From positions 62,001 to 126,000 of the forward strand of contig CAVVDT010000008.1 in the NCBI GenBank assembly GCA_963747005.1: a stretch of DNA of 64,000 nucleotides, in the 5' to 3' direction. The DNA is from CAVVDT01 sp963747005 (GTDB lineage Bacteria; Pseudomonadota; Alphaproteobacteria; Rhizobiales; Aestuariivirgaceae). A model generated the notes under the pieces. The model did no database searches. It was given only the letters and a program-made list of their open reading frames with translations, and was not told where the DNA came from. Position numbers and translations under genes: made by a program. This document shows positions 55,040 through 63,694 of this stretch, piece after piece. Each line of letters begins with the position of its first letter. Positions within the stretch are counted from its first letter, which is position 1.

Positions 55040-55850
55040 CCCTTTCAGCTCCGCGCGCGCCTTCAATATCAAGCGCATCCCCGGCTTCGCCAGCGTGGCG
55101 ATGGTAGTTTTCGTCATCCTATATGCGCCCATCATCACGCTGGTCGTCTATTCCTTCAACGCTGCCGACTCGATGGCCAGCCTGAACGGATTTTCCTTCC
55201 GCTGGTACGTGGTGGCCTGGAACGACGACGCTGTCATTTCAGCCGCGCTCAGATCGCTGATGATCGCGTCGTTCGCCACGGTCGTCTCCACCATCGCTGC
55301 CACCATGGCGGCGCTGGCGACGACCCGCACCGCACCGTTCCGCGGCATGACCCTGATCTATGCAGTCATCAACCAGCCGCTGATGGTGCCGGAGGTCGTC
55401 ACTGCCGTGGCGCTTCTCATCTTCTTCGCCATGATCAAGGTGTGGACCGGCTATAACGGCCTTGCCTATCTGTTCGCCGCCCATGCGGCCTTCTGCATCC
55501 CCTTTGCCTATCTCCCGATCCGGGCTAGGCTTGAAAACATGGACCTTTCTCTCGAACGTGCCGCGGCGGATCTCTATGCCACGCCATGGCGGACGTTTCG
55601 CCGCGTGACGCTGCCGCTGTTGTGGCCCGGCATTCTCGCCGGCGCCATGCTCGCCTTTGTCATTTCGCTCGATGACGTCGTCATCACCGAGTTCGTGAAA
55701 TCGGCGGGACAGGACACATTGCCCACCTTCATGCTGGGCCAGTTGCGGCGCATGATCACGCCGGAGGTCGATGCTATCGCCACGGCGTTGCTGCTGGCGG
55801 GCATATTGTTCGTGACCGTGTTCTTTCTCCTCAACAGGAAGAGGGCCTGA
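55032..55850 (+). CDS. potC: Polyamine-type ABC transporter permease (PotC-like)
   Basis: 272 residues from the ATG at 55032, within the end of the potB-like gene. Six hydrophobic helices, LYAPIITLVVYSFNAADS, and the EAA-loop LERAAADLYATPWRTFRRVTLPLLWPGILAGAML followed by ISLDDVVITEFVKSAGQDTLP, a PotC hallmark. Confidence 0.91.
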   Translation: MASPFSSARAFNIKRIPGFASVAMVVFVILYAPIITLVVYSFNAADSMASLNGFSFRWYVVAWNDDAVISAALRSLMIASFATVVSTIAATMAALATTRTAPFRGMTLIYAVINQPLMVPEVVTAVALLIFFAMIKVWTGYNGLAYLFAAHAAFCIPFAYLPIRARLENMDLSLERAAADLYATPWRTFRRVTLPLLWPGILAGAMLAFVISLDDVVITEFVKSAGQDTLPTFMLGQLRRMITPEVDAIATALLLAGILFVTVFFLLNRKRA

Positions 55851-55894
55851 CTCGATTTTTTTGCAACACCACTGAACCCATGGGAGGATCATCA

Positions 55895-56932
55895 ATGCAG
55901 TGGAAAATGGTAGCTACGATTGCCGCGGGCGCCATGCTCGCGGCAGGTGCCACCGGCGCGCATGCCGACGGCGTGCTCAACATCTATAACTGGGGCAACT
56001 ATACCAACCCCGACCTGATCAAGAAGTTCGAGAAGACCTACAACGTCAAGGTCACGCTCACCGACTACGATTCCAATGACACCGCGCTCGCCAAGGTGAA
56101 GGCGGGTGGTTCGGGATTCGACATCGTGGTGCCGTCGGCGAGCTTCGTTCCCATCTGGGTCAAGGAGGGCCTGCTGCTCGAATCGCGGCCCGACCAGATG
56201 TCGAACTTCAAGAACGTCGATCCGCGCTGGGTCGACGTGCCCTTCGACCCCGGCCGTCACTACACCGTGCCGTGGCAGTGGGGCACCACCGGCATGGCGG
56301 TGAACACCAAGACCTACAGCGGCGATCCGAACACCTCGGCGATCTTCATGGATCCGCCGAAGGAGCTCGTCGGCAAGGTCAACGTGGTGCCGGAAATGGC
56401 CGACATCATGTTCCTCGCCATCAAGTATGAAGGCGGCGACTGGTGCACCACCGATCTCAAGGTGCTCAAGAAGGTGCGCGACGCACTGATGGCCGCCAAG
56501 CCGAAATGGCTGTCCATGGACTATGGCACCACCAACAAGCTGGGCTCCGGTGAGTGGGTGGCGAGCGTCAACTGGAACGGTTCGACCTTCCGCGCCCGGC
56601 TCAAGAACCCGGCCGTCGTCTACGGCTATCCCAAGGAAGGCTATCCGATCTGGATGGACAACGTGGCGATACTGAAGGACGCCAAGAACGTCGAGAACGC
56701 CAAGCTGTTCCAGAACTTCATCATGGATCCGGAAAACGCCGCCTTGATCTCGGCGTTCGCCCGCTACGCCAACGGCATCAAGGGCTCCGAGAAGTACATG
56801 CCGGAGGACATGAAGACGGCTCCTGAGGTGAACATCCCCGAGCAGTTCAAGGCCATGGGCTCCTTCTCGACCACCTGCCCGCCGGAAGCCACCCAGCTCT
56901 ATACCAAGATCTGGACGGAACTGCAGAAGTAG
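55895..56932 (+). CDS. potD: Polyamine-type ABC transporter substrate-binding protein (PotD/PotF-like)
   Basis: 345 residues from the ATG at 55895. Signal peptide 1-24 (GATGAHA, then DGVLN). NIYNWGNYTNPDLIKKFEKTYNVKVTLTDYDSNDTALAKV and SGFDIVVPSASFVPIWVKEGLL are the PotD/PotF start; VPWQWGTTGMAVNTK follows. It binds substrate in the periplasm. It closes the transporter operon and is followed by a strong terminator. Confidence 0.92.
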   Translation: MQWKMVATIAAGAMLAAGATGAHADGVLNIYNWGNYTNPDLIKKFEKTYNVKVTLTDYDSNDTALAKVKAGGSGFDIVVPSASFVPIWVKEGLLLESRPDQMSNFKNVDPRWVDVPFDPGRHYTVPWQWGTTGMAVNTKTYSGDPNTSAIFMDPPKELVGKVNVVPEMADIMFLAIKYEGGDWCTTDLKVLKKVRDALMAAKPKWLSMDYGTTNKLGSGEWVASVNWNGSTFRARLKNPAVVYGYPKEGYPIWMDNVAILKDAKNVENAKLFQNFIMDPENAALISAFARYANGIKGSEKYMPEDMKTAPEVNIPEQFKAMGSFSTTCPPEATQLYTKIWTELQK

Positions 56933-56948
56933 GCAATCGCTGCCACGG

Positions 56949-56980
56949 GCCCGGAAGCCGCAACGCTTCCGGGCTCTTTT
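56949..56980 (+). terminator. Rho-independent terminator after potD-like gene
   Basis: GCCCGGAAGC, loop CGCAAC, GCTTCCGGGC: perfect 10-bp stem followed by TCTTTT. It lies 17 nt after the potD-like stop and separates the transporter from the hydrolase genes, which thus have either read-through or their own promoter. Confidence 0.9.
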
Positions 56981-57007
56981 CATACCGGCCGCAAGAAGAC
57001 AAGAATC

Positions 57008-58201
57008 ATGACAGCCACCATCAAGCCGGGCGGACCCGTCTCTGCCGCGCCACGCATGCCGCGTGCCGACTGGGATCGGGCCCCATGGAACCGCTGGAGC
57101 TTCCAGCACGTGCGGGAGTTTCTGCCCACCGCCGAAGTCTGGCGCGGGGATGCTCCGGCAGGCCCGATCGATCGCCGGCCTGTCGATCTCGATCCCGTCT
57201 CGTTCGTTGCCCCCGACGGCATGCCCGTTACCGTCGCAGACTGGCTCGCCGACAGCTTTACCGACGGCTTCGCGGTGCTGCATCGCGGCCGCATCGTCTT
57301 CGAACGCTATTTCAACGGCATGCACGAACGCACCTTGCACCTGTCGCAGTCCATGGCGAAATCGATCACCGGCACGGTGGCCGGCATCCTCGTCGGCAAG
57401 GGCCTGCTCGATCCGCAATCCCCTCTAACGGACTACCTTCCCGATCTGGCACGCACCGCCTATGCCGGTGCGACGGTGCGCCATGTCCTCGACATGACCA
57501 GCGGCGTGCGCTTCAGCGAGGACTACGAAGACCTCAATTCCGACATCGCCGTCACCGACGTGGCCTCGGGCTGGAAACCGCCTCAGCCGGGAAGGACCTA
57601 CCCCGTCTCGATGTGGGATGTGGTCATGGGCCTCACCGTCAAGGAACGCGAGCACGGCAGCCTGTTTGTATATCGCTCCATCGAAACCGATGTGCTGGCC
57701 TTCGCCATGGAGGCCGCAACCGGCAGCCCGTTTGTCGATCTGGTGAGCGAGACCCTGTGGTCCAAGCTCGGGGCTGAGCAAAGCGCTGCCTTCACCGTCG
57801 ATGCCGCCGGCTACCCGCTTGCCGACGGCGGCTTCAACGCCACCTTGCGCGACTATGCCCGCTTCGGCCAGATGCATCTCGACGGTGGCCTCGCCAATGG
57901 CCGCCAGGTCCTGCCATCGGCCTGGATAGAAGATACCCGCAGCGGCGATGCCGCCCTGTTCGGCGCCCCCTACACCGAAACCCTGCCGCACGGGGCCTAT
58001 CGCAACTGCTTCTGGATCGAGGACCATCGCGGTCGCGCCATGATGGCACGCGGCGTCTTCGGTCAATCCATCTATGTCGACCCGGATCACCAGATGGTCA
58101 TCGTCAAGTTGTCGAGCTGGCCGGAATTCGTGTCGGTACAGCGAAACCTTCTCGCCCTGGCCGCCTTTCACGCCATCGCCCATCACCTTGAGGCTACCTG
58201 A
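57008..58201 (+). CDS. Serine hydrolase, beta-lactamase/6-aminohexanoate-dimer hydrolase (NylB) family
   Basis: 397 residues. SxxK motif SMAKS (Ser115, Lys118) in HLSQSMAKSITGTVAGILVGKGLL, DMTSGVRFSEDYEDLNSD, and FVYRSIETDVLAFAMEAATG in place of the YxN motif, then GGFNATLRDYARFGQMHLDGG. The spacing resembles NylB, which cleaves linear amides of aminohexanoate, rather than true beta-lactamases. No signal peptide, so it acts in the cytoplasm. It precedes two amidases by 14 nt, so amide hydrolysis is the common theme. Confidence 0.83.
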   Translation: MTATIKPGGPVSAAPRMPRADWDRAPWNRWSFQHVREFLPTAEVWRGDAPAGPIDRRPVDLDPVSFVAPDGMPVTVADWLADSFTDGFAVLHRGRIVFERYFNGMHERTLHLSQSMAKSITGTVAGILVGKGLLDPQSPLTDYLPDLARTAYAGATVRHVLDMTSGVRFSEDYEDLNSDIAVTDVASGWKPPQPGRTYPVSMWDVVMGLTVKEREHGSLFVYRSIETDVLAFAMEAATGSPFVDLVSETLWSKLGAEQSAAFTVDAAGYPLADGGFNATLRDYARFGQMHLDGGLANGRQVLPSAWIEDTRSGDAALFGAPYTETLPHGAYRNCFWIEDHRGRAMMARGVFGQSIYVDPDHQMVIVKLSSWPEFVSVQRNLLALAAFHAIAHHLEAT

Positions 58202-58215
58202 CCAGGAGAACGGCC

Positions 58216-59643
58216 ATGTCCGACAGCGATCTCGCCTACATGCCGGCCACCAGGGCCCTCGATCTCTTCGCCAAGAGGAAGCTTTCGCCCGTCGAACTGC
58301 TCGGTGCCGTCATTGCGCGTGCCGAAAGGCTGGGCAAGAAGGTCAATGCCTTCACCTACACACATTTCGACGAGGCCCGCGGCCTCGCCCGCAAGGCCGA
58401 GACGAAATATGCAAAAGGCCGTCGCACCGGCGCCTTGGAAGGCCTGCCCGTCGGGATCAAGGATGAAAGCTACATCAAGGGCAAACCCACCTCCAACGGC
58501 TCGCTGATCATGAAGGACTACGTGGGTGAGTTCACCTCGCCCATGAACGAGCGCATCATGGCTCAGGGCGGCATCGTGCACGCCCGCACCGCCACACCGG
58601 AATTCTCCTGCGCCGGCTACACCTGGTCGCGCCTGTGGGGGGTAACGCGCAATCCGTGGAATCCGCGCTATACGCCCGGCGGTTCCTCGGGCGGTTCGGC
58701 GGCCTCGCTGGCGGCCGGCATGTCTGCCATCTGCACCGGGTCCGATATCGGCGGTTCCATCCGCATCCCGGCATCGACCTGCGGCCTCGTGGGCTACAAG
58801 CCCCCCTACGGCCGCAACCCCGACGACAGCCCCTTCAACCTCGACTTCTACTGCCACACCGGCCCGCTGGCGCGCACCGTCGCCGATGCCATCCTGTTGC
58901 AGAACGTGATGGTAGGTCCGCACCCGCTCGACATCTCGACCCTGCGCCCCAAGCTGACGCTGCCTAGACGCTATCGTGCCATCAAGGGTTGGAAGATCGC
59001 CTATTCGCTCGACCTGAGCTGCTTCGAAGTGGATCCCGAGGTGAAGCGCAACACCCTCGCCGCGCTCGATGTCTTCCGCTCGCTTGGGGCAACCGTCGAG
59101 GAAGTCGACCTCGGCTGGACGCCGCAGGCGCTGGAGGCCGGCCTTGCCTATCTGGAGCACCTGTTCGGCGCCTCGCTGTCGCGCACGCTCAAGAAGCACC
59201 AGAACGACCTCACCACCTACGCGCGGGCGTTTGCAGAAAAAGGCGCGAAATCCAAGGCGACCGATTTTGTCGCCAGCCTCGAAATGGCCAACCGCATGTA
59301 TGCGACCCTCGGCCCCCTGCTCGAGCGCTACAATCTCTTCATCTGCCCGACCACGGCGCTGCCGGCGGTGAAAGCCGACTTCGACCAGTCGAAGGATCAG
59401 GTGAAGATCAACCGCAAGGTGGTCAACCCGATGCTTGGATGGGTGATGACGACGCCCTTCAACACCTTGAGCCGCTGTCCGGTCCTCTCCGTCCCCTCAG
59501 GCCACGCCAGAAATGGCGTGCCCACCGGCATCCAGCTCGTCGGACGCACCTATTGCGATGCCGACGTGTTCCAGGCAGGCATGGCTTTCGAGACGGCCGT
59601 CGGCGGCTGGTACGCTAAACCGTCGCAGCGGCCTGAGTTGTGA
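58216..59643 (+). CDS. Amidase-signature-family hydrolase 1
   Basis: 475 residues. The Ser-cisSer-Lys triad is Lys82 (PVGIKDE), Ser157 (TPGGSSGGSAAS) and Ser181 (TGSDIGGSIRIPAS). Blocks HARTATPEFSCAGYTWSRLWGVTRNP and GYKPPYGRNPDD follow. Start ATG after AGGAG. It hydrolyses a C-N amide bond. It is paralogous with the next gene along its whole length, indicating a tandem duplication with divergence. Confidence 0.93.
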   Translation: MSDSDLAYMPATRALDLFAKRKLSPVELLGAVIARAERLGKKVNAFTYTHFDEARGLARKAETKYAKGRRTGALEGLPVGIKDESYIKGKPTSNGSLIMKDYVGEFTSPMNERIMAQGGIVHARTATPEFSCAGYTWSRLWGVTRNPWNPRYTPGGSSGGSAASLAAGMSAICTGSDIGGSIRIPASTCGLVGYKPPYGRNPDDSPFNLDFYCHTGPLARTVADAILLQNVMVGPHPLDISTLRPKLTLPRRYRAIKGWKIAYSLDLSCFEVDPEVKRNTLAALDVFRSLGATVEEVDLGWTPQALEAGLAYLEHLFGASLSRTLKKHQNDLTTYARAFAEKGAKSKATDFVASLEMANRMYATLGPLLERYNLFICPTTALPAVKADFDQSKDQVKINRKVVNPMLGWVMTTPFNTLSRCPVLSVPSGHARNGVPTGIQLVGRTYCDADVFQAGMAFETAVGGWYAKPSQRPEL

Positions 59644-59650
59644 GACGTCC

Positions 59651-61084
59651 ATGAGCGATGACGACCTGTGTTACCTGACGGCGAGCGAGGCCCTTTCCCT
59701 CTTCCGTGCCCGCAAGCTGTCGCCAGTGGAACTGATGCGGGCCCTCATCGCCCGCAGCGAGCGTGTTCAACCGGCCGTCAATGCCTTCACCGACAGCTAT
59801 TTCGACGAGGCTATGGCCGCGGCCCGAAAATCCGAAGCGCGCTATGCCGGCAAGGGCGCAAGGCCACGCCGGCTGGAGGGTGTGCCATTGGCGGTCAAGG
59901 ACGCCCAGCGCGTAGCCGGCAAGCGCACCACGCAAGGCTCGCTGATCTTCGAACATCATGTGGACGATCATTCCGACCCGATGATCGAGCGCCTGCAAAA
60001 GGCGGGCGCCATCATCCATGCCCGCACCGCCACCCCGGAATTCTGCCTGTCAGGCGTGTGCTATTCGCGCCTGTGGGGCGTGACGCGCAATCCGCACAAC
60101 CTCGACTTCGGCCCGGGCGGCTCGTCTGGCGGTTCGAGTGCAGCGCTTGCAGCCGGCATGACCACCCTCGCCACCGGTACTGACATCGGTGGCTCCATTC
60201 GCATCCCCGCCTCGGCATGCGGCGTCGTTGGCTACAAGCCGCCACACGGACGCAATCCCGATGGACCGCCGGCCAATTTCGACCGCTTCAATCACTGCGG
60301 TCCGCTGACCCGATCGGTAGCTGACGCCGCCCTCATGCAGGGCGTGACGGCCGGCCCGCATCCGCTCGACCATGACAGCATCAGGACCCGCGTCAGGCTC
60401 GATGTCGACCGCCGCGACCTGAAGGGCATGCGCATCGCCTGGTCCATGGACTTCGGCTATGTGCCCGTCGATCCCGAGGTGCGGCGCAATACCCGCGCTG
60501 CCATCGCTGCCATAGCCGACCTCGGGGCGGCCGTCGAGGAGGTCGATCTTGGCTGGACCGCTGACGTCGAGCGCGATGCCATGCATTGGTACAACGCCAT
60601 GCATTTCGGCCGCCAAACCATCTGGCAATCGAGGGACCATCGCGACCTGATGACCGACTACGCCGTGCAGTTTGCCGAGACGGCAATCGCCAGCACCGGC
60701 ATCGACGACGTCCACAAGTCGTGGCAAAGGCTGCACCGCATGTACCAGACGCTGGGCCCGGTGCTTGCGACCCACGACGTCCTCGTCTGCCCCACCCTCA
60801 ACCTGCCCGCCGTTGCCGCCGAGCATGATCCGGGCGACCCCGATTTCCGCGTCGCCGGTGTCCGGGTCGATGCCGAATGGGGCTGGGTGATGACCCATCA
60901 GTTCAACATGCTGCACAATTGCCCGGTCATGTCGGTGCCCTCCGGCAAGGCGGCATGCGGTGTACCGACCGGCATCCAGATCGTCGGCCGCACCTTCGAC
61001 GATGCCCGGGTCTTTGAGGTGGCCGCAGCCTACGAGGCCGGTGTTGGCGGCTGGTATCGCGACAGCGAGCGCCCCGCCCTGTGA
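59651..61084 (+). CDS. Amidase-signature-family hydrolase 2
   Basis: 477 residues from the ATG at 59651, 7 nt after amidase 1. Triad Lys83 (PLAVKDA), Ser158 (GPGGSSGGSSAA) and Ser182 (TGTDIGGSIRIPAS). It shares long blocks with amidase 1 (HARTATPEF, SRLWGVTRNP, GVPTGIQ[L/I]VGRT) but differs in the substrate-facing half (~200-400), so the two probably act on different or successive amides. Confidence 0.93.
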   Translation: MSDDDLCYLTASEALSLFRARKLSPVELMRALIARSERVQPAVNAFTDSYFDEAMAAARKSEARYAGKGARPRRLEGVPLAVKDAQRVAGKRTTQGSLIFEHHVDDHSDPMIERLQKAGAIIHARTATPEFCLSGVCYSRLWGVTRNPHNLDFGPGGSSGGSSAALAAGMTTLATGTDIGGSIRIPASACGVVGYKPPHGRNPDGPPANFDRFNHCGPLTRSVADAALMQGVTAGPHPLDHDSIRTRVRLDVDRRDLKGMRIAWSMDFGYVPVDPEVRRNTRAAIAAIADLGAAVEEVDLGWTADVERDAMHWYNAMHFGRQTIWQSRDHRDLMTDYAVQFAETAIASTGIDDVHKSWQRLHRMYQTLGPVLATHDVLVCPTLNLPAVAAEHDPGDPDFRVAGVRVDAEWGWVMTHQFNMLHNCPVMSVPSGKAACGVPTGIQIVGRTFDDARVFEVAAAYEAGVGGWYRDSERPAL

Positions 61085-61151
61085 AAGGGGCTTTGCCGAT
61101 CAGAAAGTTTCGCCTTATCGTTGGCGGTTCAGAGCGAGGAGGAAACACATC

Positions 61152-61601
61152 ATGAAGGATATGACAGCGGGCGTAACCCCTGACGGTCAAGGCATGGACG
61201 GCATCGTCTGGAATATCCTCGGTCAGACCTATGTGCCCAAGCACCTTTGCGAATCCTCGTTCTCCTGGCATGCAACCTTCCCGCCCGGCACCTTCGTGCC
61301 GCCCCATATTCACCCCACCCAGGACGAGTTCATCTACATGTTCGATGGTCATTTCGATCTGTTCCTCGATGGCAAGGACGTGACGGCCGACGGCGGCGAT
61401 CTCATCCGCCTGCCACGCGGCATCGCGCACGGCATCTTCAACAAGTCCGATCGCCCGGTGACCTGCTTCTTCTGGGTATCGCCCACGCGTATGCTCTATG
61501 ACCTGTTCACCAGGATCCACAATGTCCCGGATCCGGCCGAGGTCATCCGCCTTGCCAGCCAACACGAGGTGGAGTTCCTTCCGCCGCCGCCAGGCGCCTG
61601 A
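61152..61601 (+). CDS. Cupin-domain protein
   Basis: 149 residues from the ATG at 61152 after GAGGAGG. Single cupin_2 barrel: motif 1 PPGTFVPPHIHPTQDEFIYMFDG (two His, Glu) and motif 2 LIRLPRGIAHGIFN (His), so it can bind one metal ion. C-terminal WVSPTRMLYDLF. Last gene of the amidase group; it may be a small isomerase or dioxygenase for the amide-derived compound or a sensor. Function not identified. Confidence 0.82.
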   Translation: MKDMTAGVTPDGQGMDGIVWNILGQTYVPKHLCESSFSWHATFPPGTFVPPHIHPTQDEFIYMFDGHFDLFLDGKDVTADGGDLIRLPRGIAHGIFNKSDRPVTCFFWVSPTRMLYDLFTRIHNVPDPAEVIRLASQHEVEFLPPPPGA

Positions 61602-61637
61602 GGGCGCACGCCGGCGTCCGTTGATGGCTACCATGCG

Positions 61638-62483
61638 CTACCGCGCGGCGTCCGCGGTTTGAGCGGGCTCGCCGCGCTGGTCGCGGCGGCGCAACGCGGT
61701 AATTTCTGCCAGGATCGACAAGGCGATTTCCTCTGGCGTGATGGCGCCCAGGTCGAGGCCCGCCGGCGCCTTCACCCGGTCAAGCACTTGCGCCGTGACA
61801 CCATTTGCGAGGAATTTGGCGCGCAAGGCGGCCATCTTGCGGCGGCTGCCGACAAACGCGCAGTAGTCGGCCTTGATCTCAAGCGCCGCCTTGAGTGCCG
61901 CTTCATCGCCCTTGCCCTGGGTCGAGACGACCACGAAATACCGGGCATTGGCGGCAGGTTCGATGGCGAAGCCGTCGATCACGCTATCGGCGACGGGATG
62001 GTCCGGCAGATCGGCTGCCGGTGCGGCGACGGTGACGTGCAAGCCGAGCGGCGCTGCCTGGCCAGCCAGAGCGACCGCCACCGGGCTTGCCCCCAGGACG
62101 ACCAGCGAGGGGCGTGGCAGCACTGGCTCGATAAAGATGTCCATGGTGCCCTGGCTGGGGCACATGTTCTTGGCAAAACGTACACCGTCGCGGCTCTCGC
62201 CGGGCTTTACGCCGAGGTCCCTGAGGAGGTTTTCAGGCTGCACCGACACAAGGCGCGAACGGCCGTCGGCGAGCGCCTCGCGCGCTGCCTTGAGCACCGC
62301 ACCGCGGGCACATCCGCCGCCGATCCAGCCCGCCACGATGGTGCCGTCAGGCCGGATCACCGCCTTGGCGCCGGCCTTGGCCGCCGTCACCGAGAGGGTA
62401 CGCACAACCGTGGCGAGAACAAAAGCCTCTTCTGCGGCCTTGAACCGGGAGACCACATCCATCACATCGACATGGCGCGTCAT
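61638..62483 (-). CDS. XdhC/CoxF-family molybdenum-hydroxylase maturation protein
   Basis: 281 residues from the ATG at 62483, preferred over 62489 because of spacing from TGAGGA. The N-terminal XdhC_CoxI domain (FVLATVVRTLSVTAAKAGAKAVI, GWIGGGCARGAVLKAAREAL) is followed by a Rossmann XdhC_C domain (RPSLVVLGASPVAVALAGQAAPLGLHV, YCAFVGSRRKMAALRAKFLANGV). Such proteins deliver or sulfurate the molybdopterin cofactor. It follows coxE by 11 nt in a coxD-coxE-coxF order. Confidence 0.85.
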   Translation of the reverse strand: MTRHVDVMDVVSRFKAAEEAFVLATVVRTLSVTAAKAGAKAVIRPDGTIVAGWIGGGCARGAVLKAAREALADGRSRLVSVQPENLLRDLGVKPGESRDGVRFAKNMCPSQGTMDIFIEPVLPRPSLVVLGASPVAVALAGQAAPLGLHVTVAAPAADLPDHPVADSVIDGFAIEPAANARYFVVVSTQGKGDEAALKAALEIKADYCAFVGSRRKMAALRAKFLANGVTAQVLDRVKAPAGLDLGAITPEEIALSILAEITALRRRDQRGEPAQTADAAR

Positions 62484-62494
62484 GGGCATGTTCC

Positions 62495-63694
62495 TCACAA
62501 GGCGGCCAGATAGGGTTCGAGCGCCGCCAGACTGTTCAGGGTATGCGCCGGGGCATAGAGATCTATATGGGGCAAGGCGGCCCTTATTCCACGCGCTTCC
62601 GGCGCATAGCCCTCCCAGCCGATCATCGGATTGAGCCACACGATGCGCCGGCAGCGCCGGGCAAGAGCTGCCATCTCTAGCCCCAGGAGAGCCGCATCGC
62701 CGGTCTCGTAGCCGTCGGAGACAATCATCACGCAGGTGCGCGAATGGATGACCCGCGAGGCATGCCAGCGATTGAACGTTTGGAGCGATTCACCGATCTT
62801 CGTGCCAGCGCCAGCGCCCTGAGCCATCATCGAAAGGCGGTCAAGCGCCCGTGCGGCATCCTTTTCCTTCATGGCATCGGAGACATGGGCAAGCCTGGTG
62901 TGGAACAGGAAGGCTTCGGCCTGGTGGAATTCGTCCAGCACTCCATGGATGAAGCGCAGGAAGACGCCGGTATAAAGACTCATGGACCCCGAGGCATCCA
63001 GCAGGATGACAAGCCGCAGCGGCTTTTGCTTGCGCCGGCGCTTCACCAGCGAGATGGCAACCCCTCCGTGGCTGACATTGCGGTGGATGGTGCGGCGCAG
63101 ATGCAGGCCATGGCCCCGGCGTCGGGCAAGGTCGCGGCGGGTGAGACGGGTGCGCATGGCCCGGGCGAGCCGCGCGGCAACCGCGTGGGCCTGCTCGATC
63201 TGGGCGGGATCGGTCATCTTTCGAAAATCGACATCGTCGAGGCTTTCAGCCTGCGATGCCCCCTCGGCGCGCCCCTCGCCGGTGCGGTTGTCGGGAGCAT
63301 CATCAGCCCCCGAAACCTGATCCGTGGCGGCTTGCCGGCCCGCATCGGCCGGTTTGTCCTGCAACGACTTGAGGGAGGGGCTATTGGCGGGCTGGGCGGC
63401 CGTGGAGATCGTGGAGCGCGAGCGTACACGCTGCCCGAGCCAGAAGGCATCGAACAACCCGTCGAACTTATCCCAGTCGGACTTGCGGGTGCAAAGCAGA
63501 TGCTTGAAGGCAGCGCGCAGCGCGCCGGGCCTGGCGGCATAACCGGCAGCCATGATGCGGGCGGCATCCTGACCTTCACGCAGGCCCACGGCGAAATGAT
63601 TGTCGCGCAAGGTTCTCAGAAACGCGGCAAGTTTATCTGCGATCAGCCGCGAGGCAGCGACCCCGTCACCGAACGCCGCCGCACGGGCGCTCAT
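62495..63694 (-). CDS. coxE: CoxE-family VWA-domain protein
   Basis: 399 residues from the ATG at 63694, overlapping the upstream stop (ATGA). An acidic, low-complexity middle (~100-165) separates the N-terminal part from a C-terminal VWA domain with an intact MIDAS motif, VILLDASGSMSLYTG, and ALFHTRL-like and VMIVSDGYETGD blocks. With the AAA+ partner CoxD it matures molybdenum/copper-type hydroxylases such as CO dehydrogenase. Confidence 0.87.
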   Translation of the reverse strand: MSARAAAFGDGVAASRLIADKLAAFLRTLRDNHFAVGLREGQDAARIMAAGYAARPGALRAAFKHLLCTRKSDWDKFDGLFDAFWLGQRVRSRSTISTAAQPANSPSLKSLQDKPADAGRQAATDQVSGADDAPDNRTGEGRAEGASQAESLDDVDFRKMTDPAQIEQAHAVAARLARAMRTRLTRRDLARRRGHGLHLRRTIHRNVSHGGVAISLVKRRRKQKPLRLVILLDASGSMSLYTGVFLRFIHGVLDEFHQAEAFLFHTRLAHVSDAMKEKDAARALDRLSMMAQGAGAGTKIGESLQTFNRWHASRVIHSRTCVMIVSDGYETGDAALLGLEMAALARRCRRIVWLNPMIGWEGYAPEARGIRAALPHIDLYAPAHTLNSLAALEPYLAAL

